51,519 nucleotides of DNA, from the NCBI GenBank assembly GCA_029379215.1, contig JAQYWO010000025.1:1-51519 (forward strand). Reading direction: 5' to 3'. Within the stretch, counting starts at the first letter, position 1. Each line of letters starts with the position of its first letter. This document shows positions 40,692-50,500 of this stretch, piece after piece. The notes below the pieces were generated by a model that saw nothing but the letters and a program-made list of their open reading frames with translations, searched no databases and was not told where the DNA came from. The DNA is from Rhizonema sp. PD37. Lineage in GTDB: Bacteria; Cyanobacteriota; Cyanobacteriia; Cyanobacteriales; Nostocaceae. The position numbers and the translations under genes were made by a program.

Positions 40692-41089
40692 CAGCAGGCA
40701 TTTAATCAATTTACTATTCTGTCACTGGCGATCGCGCTTATTGGTATTGCCAAAGACATTGAGACAAGGTGGCTTGCGTCAATAAATATCAAGAGATTAT
40801 TAAAACTAAATGTTACTCTCAATGCGTTTTGCCCGTTAAAGAGCAAGATTTGATTGTTTGGAAAAGACGCGAGGCATGAAAATAGTTCACGAGCAACGGG
40901 CATGTCGCCAATAGCTTTTTCAGCCAAATTCTAAAGAAGAGGAGAAAATTACTAGCGATCATCTCGCTTAACAAAACGTTGCGTAACTGCTATTGCTACG
41001 CAGCACTAAATTTTACTGTTTTTTAAATATTAAACCCGACGAATGTTTGCACGCAGGCGTCGGGAAAGTCACATAACTATCCAGGAAAT
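40692..41089. other. Intergenic region, nothing convincing
   Basis: About 400 bp with no supported gene. A minus-strand frame at 40706-40927 (MAEKAIGDMPVARELFSCLA and onward) has no ribosome site or recognised domain. Confidence 0.45.
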
Positions 41090-41293
41090 ATGACTACTAT
41101 TCAAATTATACCAGATCCCTTTGCACTATGCACGGGGGCGGCAGCTTTGTGGGGAAAGCTCGCGTCTTTTTGTACTTTCTCCCGCAGACTTTTCGGAAAT
41201 CTTCCCCCACAAACGTGCCTTGTCAAATTCCCACGTCTACATAAATATCCCTCTAATCACAAAGTAATGAATGGTTCAGGAGGTGAACCATGA
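41090..41293 (+). CDS. Possible leader gene of a coupled cassette (67 aa), weak
   Basis: Starts with ATG after CCAGGAAAT and ends with TGA overlapping the next ATG (ATGA). The protein (MTTIQIIPDPFALCTGAAAL and onward, ending MNGSGGEP) has no domain, and much of it is read from a hairpin-forming segment (41146-41213). Its last codons encode the next gene's strong ribosome site. It may be a leader peptide or simply an open frame. Confidence 0.35.
   Translation: MTTIQIIPDPFALCTGAAALWGKLASFCTFSRRLFGNLPPQTCLVKFPRLHKYPSNHKVMNGSGGEP
41146..41213. repeat. Inverted repeat TTTGTGGGGAAAG / CTTCCCCCACAAA
   Basis: 13-nt arms (41146-41158 and 41201-41213) with one mismatch around 42 nt; could form an RNA leader structure upstream of the plasmid genes. 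Confidence 0.5.
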
Positions 41294-41463
41294 TAGTTAG
41301 ACAAGCTCTTCAAGTCACAAATAGCAACGATGACGAAAAGTTTATCGCTCTCACTGATGACCGAGTGGCTGCAGCAGGGTTCACCATAGTAAAAGCGATC
41401 GCAACGTCGTCATCAGCACAGATGCCATTCGTCGCCAAAGCCAATTCAGTGGAGGAAAGATGA
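41290..41463 (+). CDS. Small coupled protein (57 aa)
   Basis: ATG at 41290 is preceded by a near-consensus ribosome site (AGGAGGTGA). The protein is MIVRQALQVTNSNDDEKFIA then LTDDRVAAAGFTIVKAIATS and ends SVEER. It overlaps the genes on both sides by ATGA (41290-41293 and 41460-41463), the arrangement of a translationally coupled operon. No family recognised; a small accessory or regulatory protein of the 388-aa winged-helix-like gene is plausible. Confidence 0.65.
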   Translation: MIVRQALQVTNSNDDEKFIALTDDRVAAAGFTIVKAIATSSSAQMPFVAKANSVEER

Positions 41464-42626
41464 CGATTCTTGCATCCGCTTTTGAGGACGAAAATTCTTT
41501 CTCTTCCCCAGATCTGCTGAAAACTTTCGGACTGGACAGATTAGAAACACTAATTCAACGAGTTACCCAGCTCGTAGAAAAAGGTGTACCACCCGCAGGA
41601 TTGGCAATGGCGTTACAAATTTGGTATCGCACCTTATCTGGCAACCAATTCAACGAGTCAATTGAGTCCGTTACCAAGCGAGCCAACTTCAGCCGTAACT
41701 ACGCCCTCCGTGGCTTAGCAATCCTACAGCAGTTAAATATCATTACTCGCACTAAACGACACGGATTCAGCGACGAGTACGAGTTTACCGATTGCAGCTT
41801 GTGGGAAAAATACTCGCCACCCATCCCTGAGAGGGACACCCTTGAATCTAGGGGTGATTTAATCCAGTTTCCTACTGAGGACAATTCAGAACCAGTAGAA
41901 ACCGAACCTATCCTTGAGAAGGATGACCCTGTAGAGGATACAAACATTGTTGTTGTTAATGAATTAGTAAAAGAAACAACAACAAAAGTTAACAACCCTG
42001 TAAAGGACACCCCGAAAAACACCCGGTGGCGATACAACGGCAACGGTATCGGGCGACTGTACCAGCCAGATGAGGTTGATGATGAGACTGGCATGATGAT
42101 TGAGCGATTGCACTCTGAAACTCTAAGGTCACGTCCAAACATTATTAAAGACGGGGTAAAGTTGTTATTTGACTCTGTACTCGGTTTGACTAAATCAAGC
42201 ATCCCACAGCCTTTTCTCGATGCCTTGCAAGAGATATCCGTGACGATTAATGACACAATTGCAAAGCTGTTCCAAGAATATGGTGAGGATAAGTTCATGA
42301 GTGCCATTTCTTACCAAAAAACACAGCGTGTCGATGACCCAAATCGATATTTTGTTAAATGCTTGAAAGGTGGTTGGGGAGTTGGGAGCGAAAAAGTGGC
42401 TAATCTTCCACCCCGTACTGAATCTCAGCTGACTGATTCGCAACAGCAATGGTATGAATGGGCTTGTGCTACTGGTATCTGCCTTGATGTCCTGGAGAGA
42501 AACTTGCCCCAGATAATGGGACAGATTGCGGTACAGATTCCCATTAAAGACAGGCGACCAAATGATCTACCATACGATCTTGTGGTGATTGATGTGGCGA
42601 TGCGGGAGTATCCTATGTTTGAATGA
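41460..42626 (+). CDS. Winged-helix-like cyanobacterial plasmid protein (388 aa), paralogue of 866-2407
   Basis: Same architecture as the 513-aa protein: N-terminal winged-helix-like region (ALQIWYRTLSGNQFNESIES then VTKRANFSRNYALRGLAILQ), a Thr/Asp-rich linker (PVEDTNIVVVN, PVKDTPKN), helical middle, and conserved tail QQWYEWACATGICLD ... QIPIKDRRPNDLPYDLVVID followed by VAMREYPMFE. It is shorter mainly in the middle. It is preceded by two overlapping small genes and a hairpin. Function not known; probably plasmid replication or maintenance. Confidence 0.85.
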   Translation: MTILASAFEDENSFSSPDLLKTFGLDRLETLIQRVTQLVEKGVPPAGLAMALQIWYRTLSGNQFNESIESVTKRANFSRNYALRGLAILQQLNIITRTKRHGFSDEYEFTDCSLWEKYSPPIPERDTLESRGDLIQFPTEDNSEPVETEPILEKDDPVEDTNIVVVNELVKETTTKVNNPVKDTPKNTRWRYNGNGIGRLYQPDEVDDETGMMIERLHSETLRSRPNIIKDGVKLLFDSVLGLTKSSIPQPFLDALQEISVTINDTIAKLFQEYGEDKFMSAISYQKTQRVDDPNRYFVKCLKGGWGVGSEKVANLPPRTESQLTDSQQQWYEWACATGICLDVLERNLPQIMGQIAVQIPIKDRRPNDLPYDLVVIDVAMREYPMFE

Positions 42627-42750
42627 CTTTGAACGGGGTAACAACCGTATACCTCATTCTTTGGTTCTAGAGATTTTCTCCAACAGGACTTACGCAACTG
42701 GTATAGTGCGTTGGCAAAGCCCGCCGTAGGCATCGCCCACTCACCGTCCC

Positions 42751-44382
42751 CTATTCCAAGACTGGCAATTCCAACTGCACTGGCTCTGCATCTTGCCATT
42801 TTACTTTCTGGCTGCGTTGTCCGTCAGTCTTACTTGTAGACTTTTTAGCTGTTTTAGCTGAGGCTTGGAGTTTGTCACGTTCGGAGCGAATGCGTTCTAG
42901 CAGGATGGATGCTGGTTCGTCGTCGGGGTTTTGGGGAACCAGTTCGCCGCGAAAGGCTTTGGTGAGGATGGATTGATCGAGTTGGTCTATGTATGCTTTG
43001 GCTTCTTGATATTGGCGCTCGATAGTATCAGCAGCTTTGAAAAAAAATTCGATTCGTCGGACTATTTCTTTTTGCTCAGCAATTGGAGCAAAGGGAATAG
43101 GTGTTTTTTCAAAAACTGCCTTTCCTAAAGTTGGTACACCATTGTTTGAATTCATTTCTCTTAAAAGCCAGACTATCACTTGATTTTGACGAATATACCA
43201 AAGTACTGACTCTGAGAATATACTTTCAAAACACTTGATAACGAATATTGTGTGGCTAAAGGTGTACTTTAAAAGCTTTGGGGGACGACGTGCTAAACCA
43301 ATTTTCCCTTTTCTAGCAAAAATAATATCGTTTTGCGAAAAGTTACATATCTTATTTTGATATTGATAAAATTCTTCCGTTACAAATGGCGATAATTTTA
43401 CGTTCCAATCACTTAATCCTTGAAATTCGCGAGTAGAGATTAAAGGTACTGTTCCACCTTCATAACTTGGATAACGGTGACTTGGATTAGGATCTTTTAC
43501 AAGTGCTATTGATTGAAGATTTGTCCAACACCATTCGTTAGGTAGTTCAGGTAATTTAGAATCATCAACGTAATCATATTCCTCAGATTTTAATTTCCAC
43601 TTCTCATCCTTCGGCAGCTTACCACTCGCCCTCATCTTCTCCAGTTCCGCTTCTTCCCAACGGCGGCGACGTTCTGTACGAATCCTCTCCAACAACACCG
43701 AAGCAGGTTCAACATCTGGATTCTTCTCCCGCCAATCAGCAGTGAGATCGCCACGAAAGGCAGCGGCAAGGACTGATTGACGGAACTGATTTAGCAAGGG
43801 AGGAATTGCCTCAAGCGTCTCTTTCACCCGCTGACTCCTAGCCCTCAGTGCCTCAATTTTGGCGACGATGCGGCGTTGTTCGTTGAGGGGGGGGATGAAC
43901 AAGGGATAATTATCTAAATGTTCTTTTTTGACACCATCTTGTCCTGCGGTTCTTAAAGAAGCAGCTGCTACATAATTGAAGAGGTTTGGTGTTTGTAAAA
44001 AATAATATAAAAATTCTTGATCAACTAACTGTGCATTAGGAATGGCTTTCATTAGAGCCACATTGTAAGCGCCATCTAAACCTCTTAGGATTTGAAAAAT
44101 TGGTGGTCCGTAGCGACCAATCATGATATCGTCTTTATTGCAGAATCTTTTCGCCAATTCAATCGGTATATATGTTGCAAACTTATCAGTTTTATAATCT
44201 CTAATCTGTATAAGTCGAATACAACCATCTTGAGGCTGGTTAACAAAATATTCTTTCGGTGGTTGGCTACCTCCCACAATTTTACAGACATCACTAAATA
44301 AAGCTTTTGTCCAAGATTGAGGAGCTACAACTTTATGAGCGTAATAGTCAGTAATCTGTATAATTTGCTGCTCTTCGGTCAT
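42751..44382 (-). CDS. hsdS: Type I specificity subunit HsdS (543 aa)
   Basis: Two target-recognition domains with the classic duplicated helical spacer. The first repeat reads FRQSVLAAAFRGDLTADWRE then EPASVLLERIRTERRRRW; the second LDQSILTKAFRGELVPQNPD then EPASILLERIRSERDKLQ. It begins MTEEQQIIQITDYYAHKVVAPQ and ends in a Lys/Ser-rich tail. It is the last gene of an hsdR-peptidase-hsdM-hsdS block on the minus strand, 39 bp after hsdM. Together with the HsdM and HsdR it should form a complete type I restriction enzyme whose target sequence cannot be read. Confidence 0.95.
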   Translation of the reverse strand: MTEEQQIIQITDYYAHKVVAPQSWTKALFSDVCKIVGGSQPPKEYFVNQPQDGCIRLIQIRDYKTDKFATYIPIELAKRFCNKDDIMIGRYGPPIFQILRGLDGAYNVALMKAIPNAQLVDQEFLYYFLQTPNLFNYVAAASLRTAGQDGVKKEHLDNYPLFIPPLNEQRRIVAKIEALRARSQRVKETLEAIPPLLNQFRQSVLAAAFRGDLTADWREKNPDVEPASVLLERIRTERRRRWEEAELEKMRASGKLPKDEKWKLKSEEYDYVDDSKLPELPNEWCWTNLQSIALVKDPNPSHRYPSYEGGTVPLISTREFQGLSDWNVKLSPFVTEEFYQYQNKICNFSQNDIIFARKGKIGLARRPPKLLKYTFSHTIFVIKCFESIFSESVLWYIRQNQVIVWLLREMNSNNGVPTLGKAVFEKTPIPFAPIAEQKEIVRRIEFFFKAADTIERQYQEAKAYIDQLDQSILTKAFRGELVPQNPDDEPASILLERIRSERDKLQASAKTAKKSTSKTDGQRSQKVKWQDAEPVQLELPVLE

Positions 44383-44421
44383 TTCATTACTTGTATCTAT
44401 TAATGAAATTAAAATGTGTTT

Positions 44422-45876
44422 TTATTCTAAAAGCAATGGAGAGTTTTCCACTTCCTCACCCTCAAGCAACGCCGTCAACACCTCCATCTCCTCCATCGCC
44501 GTCTGTAACCTCACCATAATTTCAGAAGCGATCGCCTCGGGTTCCAGCAAACTATCCCCAGAATGCAAACTCTCATCCCTCAGCCACGTAATATCCAGAT
44601 TCTCACCCCGCTTAGAAATCGCTTCCCGTGTAAAGCACCGCCATCGTCCCAATTCCCCTTTGTCAACTCGCTGAGTTTTCCCATTGGGATCGTTCCCATA
44701 CTCTAACTCAAACTCTTGGAAATGCGATCGCATGAGGGGAATCCGCTTGCCAAAACTCGGCATATTCGTCCGCAAATCGTAAATCCAGACTTCTTTGGTA
44801 TTACTTTTATCTGTTTTCCCCCGTTGGAAAAACAGCACGTTGGTTTTCACACCTTGAGCATAGAAAATCCCTGTTGGCAACCGGAGAATTGTATGCAGGT
44901 GGCATTTATCCATCAAATCTGCTCGGATGCTACGTCCCTGCCCGTCTTCAAACAGCACGTTATCTGGTAAAATGACTGCTGCTCGTCCTTCAGGTAACAA
45001 GCTACGATAGATATGCTGTAAAAAAGCTAATTGCTTGTTAGATGTGGGATAAGTAAAATCGTCCCGAGATGGTAACCCGCCACCTTTCTTCGTACCAAAG
45101 GGGGGATTTGTCAGAATGACATGCGCTTTTGACAAACCTTGTCCATCACTAGAAAGAGTATCACCCAAGGTAACAGCACCTTCAATCCCATGCAGCAGCA
45201 TATTCATCAACAACAACCGATGAGCATCCTGCACCAACTCTATGCCGTAGAATGCTTGGTGACGTTGGAATGATTGTTCTGCTTCCGTCAACTCGAATAA
45301 ATCGTCAGTATGCTGCTTGATGTAGCGATCGCTGGCAATTAAAAATCCGCCTGTTCCTGCTGCTGGATCTTGGACCAATTCTCCAGGCTGGGGTTTGATT
45401 AGCTCCACCATGCAATCAATTAGGGGACGCGGTGTAAAATATTGCCCTGCACCAGACTTCTTCTCACTGGCATTTTTCTCTAACAGTCCCTCGTACAAAT
45501 CGCCCAAACCTTCAAGTTTGGCAGAATACCAGTCTAATTCATCAATGCTTTGTACCAGTTTTTTAAGAATACGCGGTTGCTTGAGGGCAGTTTGAGCGTT
45601 GGCAAAGATCACCTGCACCCGTTCCAATGAAGTCTTAGAACCCAATTCTAGCAAAACAGCACGGTAAAATGTGAGCTGGTCAATGCCATCTTTTGCCACC
45701 AAATCTCCCCAGCGATAGCCTTCAGGAAATTGGCTTTCCGTTCCCGTCTCCTGCGCCATCTTCAGAAACAGCAGGTAAGTCAACTCCGTCACATACTGAA
45801 GATAAGTAATACCGTCATCTCGCAGTACATGGCATAGACTCCAAAGTTTTTGAACTATATCGTTTGTTGCGTTCAC
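44422..45876 (-). CDS. hsdM: Type I modification methyltransferase HsdM (484 aa)
   Basis: N6-adenine methyltransferase. N-terminal helical domain (VQKLWSLCHVLRDDGITYLQ), QYFTPRPLIDCMVE from ~145, motif I DPAAGTGG at 170-177, and NPPF at 257-260. It is AT-balanced like its neighbours, unlike the GC-rich HsdM at 24610, and belongs to a different subtype. hsdS follows 39 bp downstream; the peptidase gene and hsdR lie upstream on the same strand. Confidence 0.96.
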   Translation of the reverse strand: MNATNDIVQKLWSLCHVLRDDGITYLQYVTELTYLLFLKMAQETGTESQFPEGYRWGDLVAKDGIDQLTFYRAVLLELGSKTSLERVQVIFANAQTALKQPRILKKLVQSIDELDWYSAKLEGLGDLYEGLLEKNASEKKSGAGQYFTPRPLIDCMVELIKPQPGELVQDPAAGTGGFLIASDRYIKQHTDDLFELTEAEQSFQRHQAFYGIELVQDAHRLLLMNMLLHGIEGAVTLGDTLSSDGQGLSKAHVILTNPPFGTKKGGGLPSRDDFTYPTSNKQLAFLQHIYRSLLPEGRAAVILPDNVLFEDGQGRSIRADLMDKCHLHTILRLPTGIFYAQGVKTNVLFFQRGKTDKSNTKEVWIYDLRTNMPSFGKRIPLMRSHFQEFELEYGNDPNGKTQRVDKGELGRWRCFTREAISKRGENLDITWLRDESLHSGDSLLEPEAIASEIMVRLQTAMEEMEVLTALLEGEEVENSPLLLE

Positions 45877-46054
45877 CTTTATTTAAAGGATAAGGAATGG
45901 ATATTATACCGTGAGATTATACATAAATTTTGAATTTTTGTTTTGAATGTAATTGCTGTCGAAAGTTTTTTGTAAGTTTTGTAATGACTAATGACATTTC
46001 TCTATTTAAATTTAGCTTATTTATTTACTATTAGTAAGTAAACAAATTCTATTA

Positions 46055-47467
46055 TTAAATAAAACAAGCTTGATGAAATTCTCTTAATCTCTCTTCAATA
46101 ATATCCACATATTCAATCCATTTTTTTACATCTTGATATTCCGGCTCTAACGCCTCATCTCCTAACTGTATTACACTATCATCACCCAGAAGTATTGGTG
46201 GTAGTTTGAGGTAGTTCTCATTTACGCTAAATATTGTTTTCATACTAATTTCATGATTTCCGGCAATACCTCTTTTCGTAAAATTATCCCTACCAACTCT
46301 TAATAAATTTTTTAATCTTGAATATTCACAGATAATCTGATTTTCTCCTGTTTCACTTAAACCTATTTCTTTTAGCTTCTCTATCAAAGGATCTTTAAGT
46401 ATCTGCTCATTTAACTCATTCATTTCTTGATTTGCTAGTTCCTCCAATTGCTTTAATGGTGGTAATCCAGCAGCTTCTATTGTAGATTCTAACCAGCTTA
46501 CTATATCCGACTGATTGTATTGAGAAGCATAATTTGCTATTATAAAAAAGGCAAATCCTCTGTCTTGTAAATTCAGCATTTCTCTTGCTCTATCACCTAT
46601 TCGCTCCTGAAGAGCAGAAGGAATTTTGAGTAATGGAAATACTTTTGAAGGAAGATTAAGACAAAGTGTTGATAAAGCAGATGATAGAAAATAAGCATCT
46701 ACTGCATCTGTAATTTTAGCAAGATTGGCTAAGCAGTGAGCAGCAACAGAATAACGTGTTAGCTCTGGAGTATATAGTCTTTCTAAAAAATTTTGCTCTA
46801 TTAACTTATTTTCAATAAAAACTTCTCCCTGATTTAGACATGATAATAAAACTGTTTCTAATCGTACCTCAGAGGTCACGGCATTTGTTTCAAGTAGAGA
46901 CATTACTGATAGAGGAACTCTTGTGATAAATTCATCATTACTAGTTGAAAATATTGTGTAGAAAAATGGATGTTTTTCACTAGTTTTCCCCTCTCTACTA
47001 AATTGTAAACCACAACCGAAGTCATACCGCCAAGGTTCCTTATTCCAAGGTTCTTCAGCTGCAGAACCGTTAACCGTATAGTAGTCGGCAAAGTACATTC
47101 TGTTTATGTCAGAAAATAAATGTTGTATTCGCCATAATTCATCAATATTTTCGTTGGATTTAGCATTAAAAGCATTGAATATATCAATGAGAAATTTTTG
47201 ACCCCATAAAGTACTAGTATGGTCTAGCCAGTGAGTTATTTCATGGATAATGACTCCAAAAATTTTTCGCTTTAGCTGTATATCACTAGGGTCCTTGATT
47301 AAATCTTCTAAATGTTTAATTTCTAAGGAATTAGCACATACAGTTTGGCTTAAAAATTCATATTTACCTAATATACCTATATTAGGAAACCCACGCCAAT
47401 TTTGAATTATCTTTTCAATAACTTTATTTGTCTTCATCAATCTTATTATATGTTTAATTATAAACAA
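46055..47467 (-). CDS. Putative zinc metallopeptidase embedded in a type I RM operon (470 aa)
   Basis: The motif VIIHEITHWLDHTS at residues 72-85 is an HExxH zinc-binding site; LLETNAVTSEVRLE further on could supply the third, acidic ligand as in gluzincins. No other domain is recognised; the rest is mostly helical with HCLANLAKITDAVDAYFL. A second ATG at 47437 (MKTNKVIEK) is equally possible as the start; neither has a good ribosome site. It lies between hsdR (90 bp) and hsdM (178 bp) on the same strand. Family and substrate unknown; an accessory role in the defence locus is inference. Confidence 0.75.
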   Translation of the reverse strand: MFIIKHIIRLMKTNKVIEKIIQNWRGFPNIGILGKYEFLSQTVCANSLEIKHLEDLIKDPSDIQLKRKIFGVIIHEITHWLDHTSTLWGQKFLIDIFNAFNAKSNENIDELWRIQHLFSDINRMYFADYYTVNGSAAEEPWNKEPWRYDFGCGLQFSREGKTSEKHPFFYTIFSTSNDEFITRVPLSVMSLLETNAVTSEVRLETVLLSCLNQGEVFIENKLIEQNFLERLYTPELTRYSVAAHCLANLAKITDAVDAYFLSSALSTLCLNLPSKVFPLLKIPSALQERIGDRAREMLNLQDRGFAFFIIANYASQYNQSDIVSWLESTIEAAGLPPLKQLEELANQEMNELNEQILKDPLIEKLKEIGLSETGENQIICEYSRLKNLLRVGRDNFTKRGIAGNHEISMKTIFSVNENYLKLPPILLGDDSVIQLGDEALEPEYQDVKKWIEYVDIIEERLREFHQACFI

Positions 47468-47557
47468 TATAACAAATAAGTATATGGATGGCTAGATTTA
47501 TGACCAGTATTTTGATTTATCAAGATGTTGAAAATTTATCAAATCAGGTTTACTTCC

Positions 47558-50500
47558 TCAACCAACATCAAGCCATAAAGCATCATTGATCTCTATCAAT
47601 ATCTCCTCCAACCGCCCATCAAAAATCTTATTCAAACGGACAAAACCACCTTGGGTTTTAAATTCACCTTGATCAAAAGCTTCTTGATCAACAATTGTCT
47701 CTAACTTCAACTGCTTACCAATCCGCTCCAACCACTTGCGCTGGGGCATCGTCCAATTTCCATTGCTGAGGATTCTGGCGATCGCTCGTTCCACCCTTTG
47801 CTCATATGAAACCAACGCATCCCCCAAAGCAGCTTGCCGGATAAAACCGACGATACTAGCAGCAATATCAGAGTTTGTCATTTCTTGCCATGCTACCTGT
47901 AAGTTTCTCTCGGTGTAGCCAGCTGCGTCTAATTGTAAGCGCAATTCCTTGAGTTGCCCTCTGGTAAGATCGCGGGGACGTTGGGTAACAACTATCAAGG
48001 CGGGAATTTTATTCATGTTATCCTGTAAGAAGGTTTTGAAGCTACCCAAGTAATCTTCAGGTTTTTGAGCATTACCATAACCACGTTCCACCCGTCGCAG
48101 TTCGTCGGCATGGCGGGAAATCAGTAGCGGTTGCTTACCACCATCGCGTGCATCTAACATTTGGGCAATGGCAGCACGCTCACTGAACCATTGTTTTAGC
48201 TGTAATGGCTCAGTTTGTTGGAGATGATTGATCATATCCTGAATCGGCATTTGGGCGATCGCTTCAATTCCTTCCAAGTTCTCATCGCCTAAGTGTCTGC
48301 GTTTACGTTGCAATTTAGCGAGTAGTTGCTCGATAATACTTTGTGCGGCTGTGGAGTCTTGAACCGTCCCCAATTCTGCCACCAATTGGGTAAAGGAAAT
48401 ATTTGGAGTGGCAACAACAGGCGTCATTGATGAAATCGGTGCTAGCGTTGCATACAAATTCACCGCATCAAAAACTCGAAACACTTCTTTACCTATTTCA
48501 TCACAGCGTCGCGTTGCCCGTCCTAACATCTGTTCGTACAAAATCCGCGAATTCACCCGGCGAATAAAGACTATGTTACAGATTTGCGGCACGTCAATCC
48601 CAGTACTGAGTAAGTCTACAGTCACGGCAATCAAGGGATTTATTTCGTTCTTGAAACGCCGAATTAACTGTAATGGTTTATCGGCATTCCCGGTAATTTT
48701 CACGACAGCATCATCCTCAACGCTACCGTACTTCTCTTCCAAGGCGCGTTTGAGCTGGTCAACCACAATATCGGCATGATAATCTGTCGCACAGAAGATG
48801 AGTGTCTTTCCAGGAAGTGAGGGATCGATTTCTTGAGCTAACACCTCACAAACGACGCGGTTAAATTCTTCGGTGACAACTCGCTTGTTGAACTGGTCTA
48901 CTTCAATTTTCACTTCATCTGGAGCATGGGCTAAATCGATTTGACCTGTTGAGGCATCGATTATCTCCATCTCTTCTCCCGCATTCCAAACTATACCATT
49001 TTCAGATAATGCTGTTATAATCTGTAGCGGCGGTTCATGATCGATGAGCCAACCATCGATCACTGCTTGACGGTAGCTGTACTGGTAAACGGGTTCACCA
49101 AAAATTTGCGTGGTATGCAATGCTGGAGTTGCTGTCAGTCCAATTTTCACCGCATCAAAGTGATCTAATACCCGTCGATATTTGGAGACGTAATCGTTAA
49201 AGTCCCGGAAGCTAAGTTCTGTATCGCTCAACTCCCGGTCAAGCAAATACCCCCGGTGGCATTCATCGACGATGATACAGTCGTATTGGTCAGAGGTGGG
49301 GATGTCTGTGCCATTGCTCGGGTACAAAATACGCTTAACAAATCCCTGGACTGTGGAAATGTGAACCTTTGTATCCCGCTCAGGTGCCGTATCCTGAAGG
49401 TCTTTAATATCAAAAATATCAGCGAAAGTCTGTAAGCTTTCCATCCGCGTCTCTTTAAAAGCATTGGCAGCTTGTTCACCCAACGCCGTCCGATCTACAA
49501 GGAAGAGTACCCGGCGAAAGCGCTTGGTTTTCAAGAGGCGATAAACTAAAGCAATACAAGTTTTGGTTTTTCCCGTACCAGTTGCCATTGCTACAAGTAA
49601 TTCCCTAGTGTCTTGAGCCAGACGTGACTCTACAGCTTGAATCGCTTTGATTTGATATTCTCGTAGTTGTAAATTATACTCAAATCCTTCACTGGATAGA
49701 GTTGCAGTCGCTTGGTCAACATCTTGAGCGAGAGTATCAATCAAGCCTTGGGGACTGTACCAAGTGGGGAGGGGACGACGGAGATTTTCGGGACGACGCA
49801 AGTCACAAAACCAAATACCGCTCTTGGTACGCAGCTGCTGTAAAAATTCCCGTCCATTAGTCGCGAAGACAAAAGGAACTTTGTATTCACCCCAAGCAGC
49901 ACCGGGTAATATCTCCTCACCCAAAACTCGGAAACTGCGACTGTAACGCTTCGCTTGGTCAATGGCACTGTAAACGTCTTTGCTTTGACGCTTTGCCTCA
50001 ACAACAGCAACAATCTGAAGTCCGACGAATAAAGCATAGTCAGCTCGTCCATCATCTGTCGGGTATTCGGCGATCGCTATCATATGTCCTTTCTGAGGAC
50101 GAGTGCCGTTACTATACGTCAGGTTTTGGGAATCGACTTCCCAGCCAGCTGCGCGAAGTTGGGCATCAATCAGGCGGCGCGTCTCTCGTTCATCTAAGTC
50201 AATATTTTCCTCTAGAAGCTGTGCAGAAAGGATAGTTTCTTTAATCGCTTGTACTGGTTCAAGCTCCGCATTCTTCTGAATTGCTGCTAGGTGTAAAACA
50301 GCCTCTGCCTTAACAAATGACTCCTGCACAACTTGCTGTTGTTGTGCTTCTTGTTGTGCGGCAATTTGTGCAAGTTCTATGGTAGTGCGTTGTGCTTTCA
50401 ACTCTGAGCGCAGTTGCTCTAATTCCTGCTTGAGGGCAAGAGTTTCTATCGCTGGATCTACAGGTGGGACAAATGGCCCTGGATTGAAGTTAGGATTTTT

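Noticed and set aside
40706..40927. 73-aa minus-strand frame (MAEKAIGDMPVARELF...)
   Set aside because: No ribosome site, no recognised domain, and no continuation on either side to suggest a pseudogene.
41699..42307. 202-aa frame antisense to the winged-helix-like gene
   Set aside because: Shadow of the well-supported + strand gene; Ser-rich composition typical of antisense frames.
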